Part shown: positions 5,494 to 6,391 of the stretch, in pieces
Position numbering within the stretch: the stretch's first letter is position 1
Layout: every line of letters starts with the position of its first letter
Source: Deltaproteobacteria bacterium
GTDB taxonomy: Bacteria; Desulfobacterota; Desulfobacteria; Desulfobacterales; JAFDCJ01
Length of the DNA: 6,391 nucleotides
Direction of reading: 5' to 3'
Assembly (NCBI GenBank): GCA_024277475.1
Contig: JAJRVC010000426.1
Span: 1-6,391, forward strand
Notes under the pieces: generated by a model
Database searches by the model: none
What the model was told of the DNA's origin: nothing
Seen by the model: only the letters and a program-made list of their open reading frames with translations
Translations under genes and position numbers: made by a program

Positions 5494-5496
5494 CAA
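5468..5496 (-). promoter_or_regulatory. Sigma-70-type promoter of the DUF4143 ATPase, near-leaderless
   Basis: On the minus strand, TTGACA (5496-5491, 6 of 6) is followed after exactly 17 bp by TACATT (5473-5468, 4 of 6). Transcription should start about 5459-5463, one to five nucleotides before ATG 5458. The mRNA would be leaderless or nearly so, and the GGAG two bases before the ATG would be irrelevant as a ribosome site. This also argues against the upstream GTG start at 5515. Confidence 0.65.
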
Positions 5497-5597
5497 GTAA
5501 AAACTGTATTTTCACTGAACCGAGATATCACAAGCAAATTGCAGCAAGAAATTTCCAGCAGACAACAGCCCGCCATGGCAAGTGACGACCGGAAGGA

Positions 5598-6386
5598 TCA
5601 GACGTGGCCATAAAAATCCCGGTGTACCGTTACGGAATAGGCATAATCGTGCAGGGTGCTGTAGCTGAAGACGGGAATGTCTATTTCCCGCTGCAACCGG
5701 CGGGCAAAAGGCGGAAAACCGGTACACTCCAGGACCATGGCTCCCATATTCGGGTTTTGCTTGAAAAAGTTCACACCATGGTTGACGAATTCCCCGGCTG
5801 CTTTGTCATAATCGGCCTCCGGCCGGTCAGGACGCTTACCCTCATGCCAAAGATTGACGAACTCGAGGCAGACGTCGTTATCACAGGCGCCTTCAATAAC
5901 ATAATTGCTGCCCAGTTGAATCCCCACGGAGGTTAAATGTTCATCCCGTACGGCGCTCTTTGTCCCGACATAGATGCCTACCATTTTGTCGGGGCCGATG
6001 ACCTGCTGGGCCAAAGGGACCTGCAAGAGACTGGACATAAAGACCGGCACGTCCACGGCGGCTGCAATTTCCTTTTGAAAATAGGAAAAATAGCCGCACT
6101 CGGCCGATACGGCCCTGCACCCCATCCGCTCGAGCTTTTTAGCAGCTTTTTTAATCGGTTCCAGGCAGGAAGACTTATCTTCATTGAACACCAGGGTCTT
6201 GATGTCTACATCTTCCACGATTTCGTATTGAATCGGGTAGGGATAAGTGCTGGCGTTCCTGACGTCGCCGGGAAAACCGGGATAGACATCGTCCAAAATG
6301 ATAATGCCCAAACCCATACCGTAGCAACAGTGATTTTTCCTGGCCCTGATCAGACTGATGCCGTAGTCATGATTCGTGTAATTCAT
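5598..6386 (-). CDS. Aspartate/glutamate racemase family protein
   Basis: 262 residues. The family (Asp/Glu/hydantoin racemases, maleate isomerase, arylmalonate decarboxylase) uses two cysteines on opposite faces of the substrate. Here C97 in RAVSAECGYFSYFQ and C221 in AMVLECTGFPPFARRLQ occupy the expected positions after the beta strands of the two Rossmann-like halves. Other conserved-looking blocks are GLGIIILDDVYPGFPGDVRN (about 25-44), DVPVFMSSLLQVPL (about 112-125) and DKMVGIYVGT. Both cysteines suggest true racemase or isomerase chemistry rather than decarboxylation. The substrate is unknown. The ATG at 6384-6386 is only five bases from the window end, so its ribosome site is out of view and an earlier start is possible. 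It runs in the same direction as the ATPase with an 82-bp gap to 5515, but the ATPase has its own promoter, so they are probably separate units. No terminator is evident in the gap. Confidence 0.85.
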   Translation of the reverse strand: MNYTNHDYGISLIRARKNHCCYGMGLGIIILDDVYPGFPGDVRNASTYPYPIQYEIVEDVDIKTLVFNEDKSSCLEPIKKAAKKLERMGCRAVSAECGYFSYFQKEIAAAVDVPVFMSSLLQVPLAQQVIGPDKMVGIYVGTKSAVRDEHLTSVGIQLGSNYVIEGACDNDVCLEFVNLWHEGKRPDRPEADYDKAAGEFVNHGVNFFKQNPNMGAMVLECTGFPPFARRLQREIDIPVFSYSTLHDYAYSVTVHRDFYGHV

Positions 6387-6391
6387 TAAAC

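Noticed and set aside
5459..5515. GTG 5515 as the ATPase start, adding 19 residues
   Set aside because: It is upstream of the predicted transcription start, lacks a ribosome site, and the added residues are not family-like.
5604..6389. Two long plus-strand open frames opposite the racemase
   Set aside because: They are antisense shadows of a well-supported racemase-family gene with both catalytic cysteines.

Overview
The window looks like an accessory stretch of a Gram-negative chromosome, most plausibly a Desulfobacterota (Deltaproteobacteria, Desulfobacterales-like) organism. That assignment is inference. It rests on the look of the LolA/lipoprotein pair, a cobalamin-type radical SAM protein, the mix of Phd/VapC and DUF4143 genes, and AT-rich dispersed repeats in intergenic gaps. 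No rRNA, tRNA, CRISPR array or transposase was seen.

Layout, left to right. An AT-rich 102-bp repeat (copy 1) opens the window and runs almost to the start of a LolA-like periplasmic lipoprotein carrier gene (+). That gene overlaps by 4 bp a second gene for an outer-membrane-type lipoprotein resembling DUF3261/LolB. A 334-bp gap follows, filled with short repeats: GGTTCA units and a set of interleaved inverted repeats. Next comes a single gene (+) for a B12-domain radical SAM enzyme. Converging on it from the minus strand is a broken C-terminal remnant of a DUF4143-type ATPase (2999-3238), then an intact Phd/VapC-type toxin-antitoxin pair (minus). The antitoxin's 5' end runs into copy 2 of the 102-bp repeat (3920-4021, 96/102 identical). 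Just beyond copy 2 is a start-less C-terminal fragment of an XRE-type helix-turn-helix regulator (+, to 4198). The right part holds an intact AAA+ ATPase with a DUF4143 domain (minus) and an Asp/Glu-racemase-family protein (minus) ending at the window edge.

How the pieces relate. The two Lol-like genes form a translationally coupled pair that probably moves a lipid or lipoprotein to the outer membrane. The toxin and antitoxin form a second coupled pair. The 102-bp repeats bracket the lolA-to-antitoxin block, and broken gene pieces lie inside (DUF4143 remnant) and just outside (HTH remnant) its right boundary. This suggests the block was assembled by recombination or insertion.

The clearest regulatory signal is upstream of the intact ATPase. 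A perfect 16-bp inverted repeat with a 7-bp spacer spans from the start codon to the edge of a consensus TTGACA -35 box. The promoter (TTGACA-17-TACATT) would give a nearly leaderless mRNA. I see no clearly new multi-gene system. The repeat pair, the ATPase operator and the unannotated remnants are the items most worth following.
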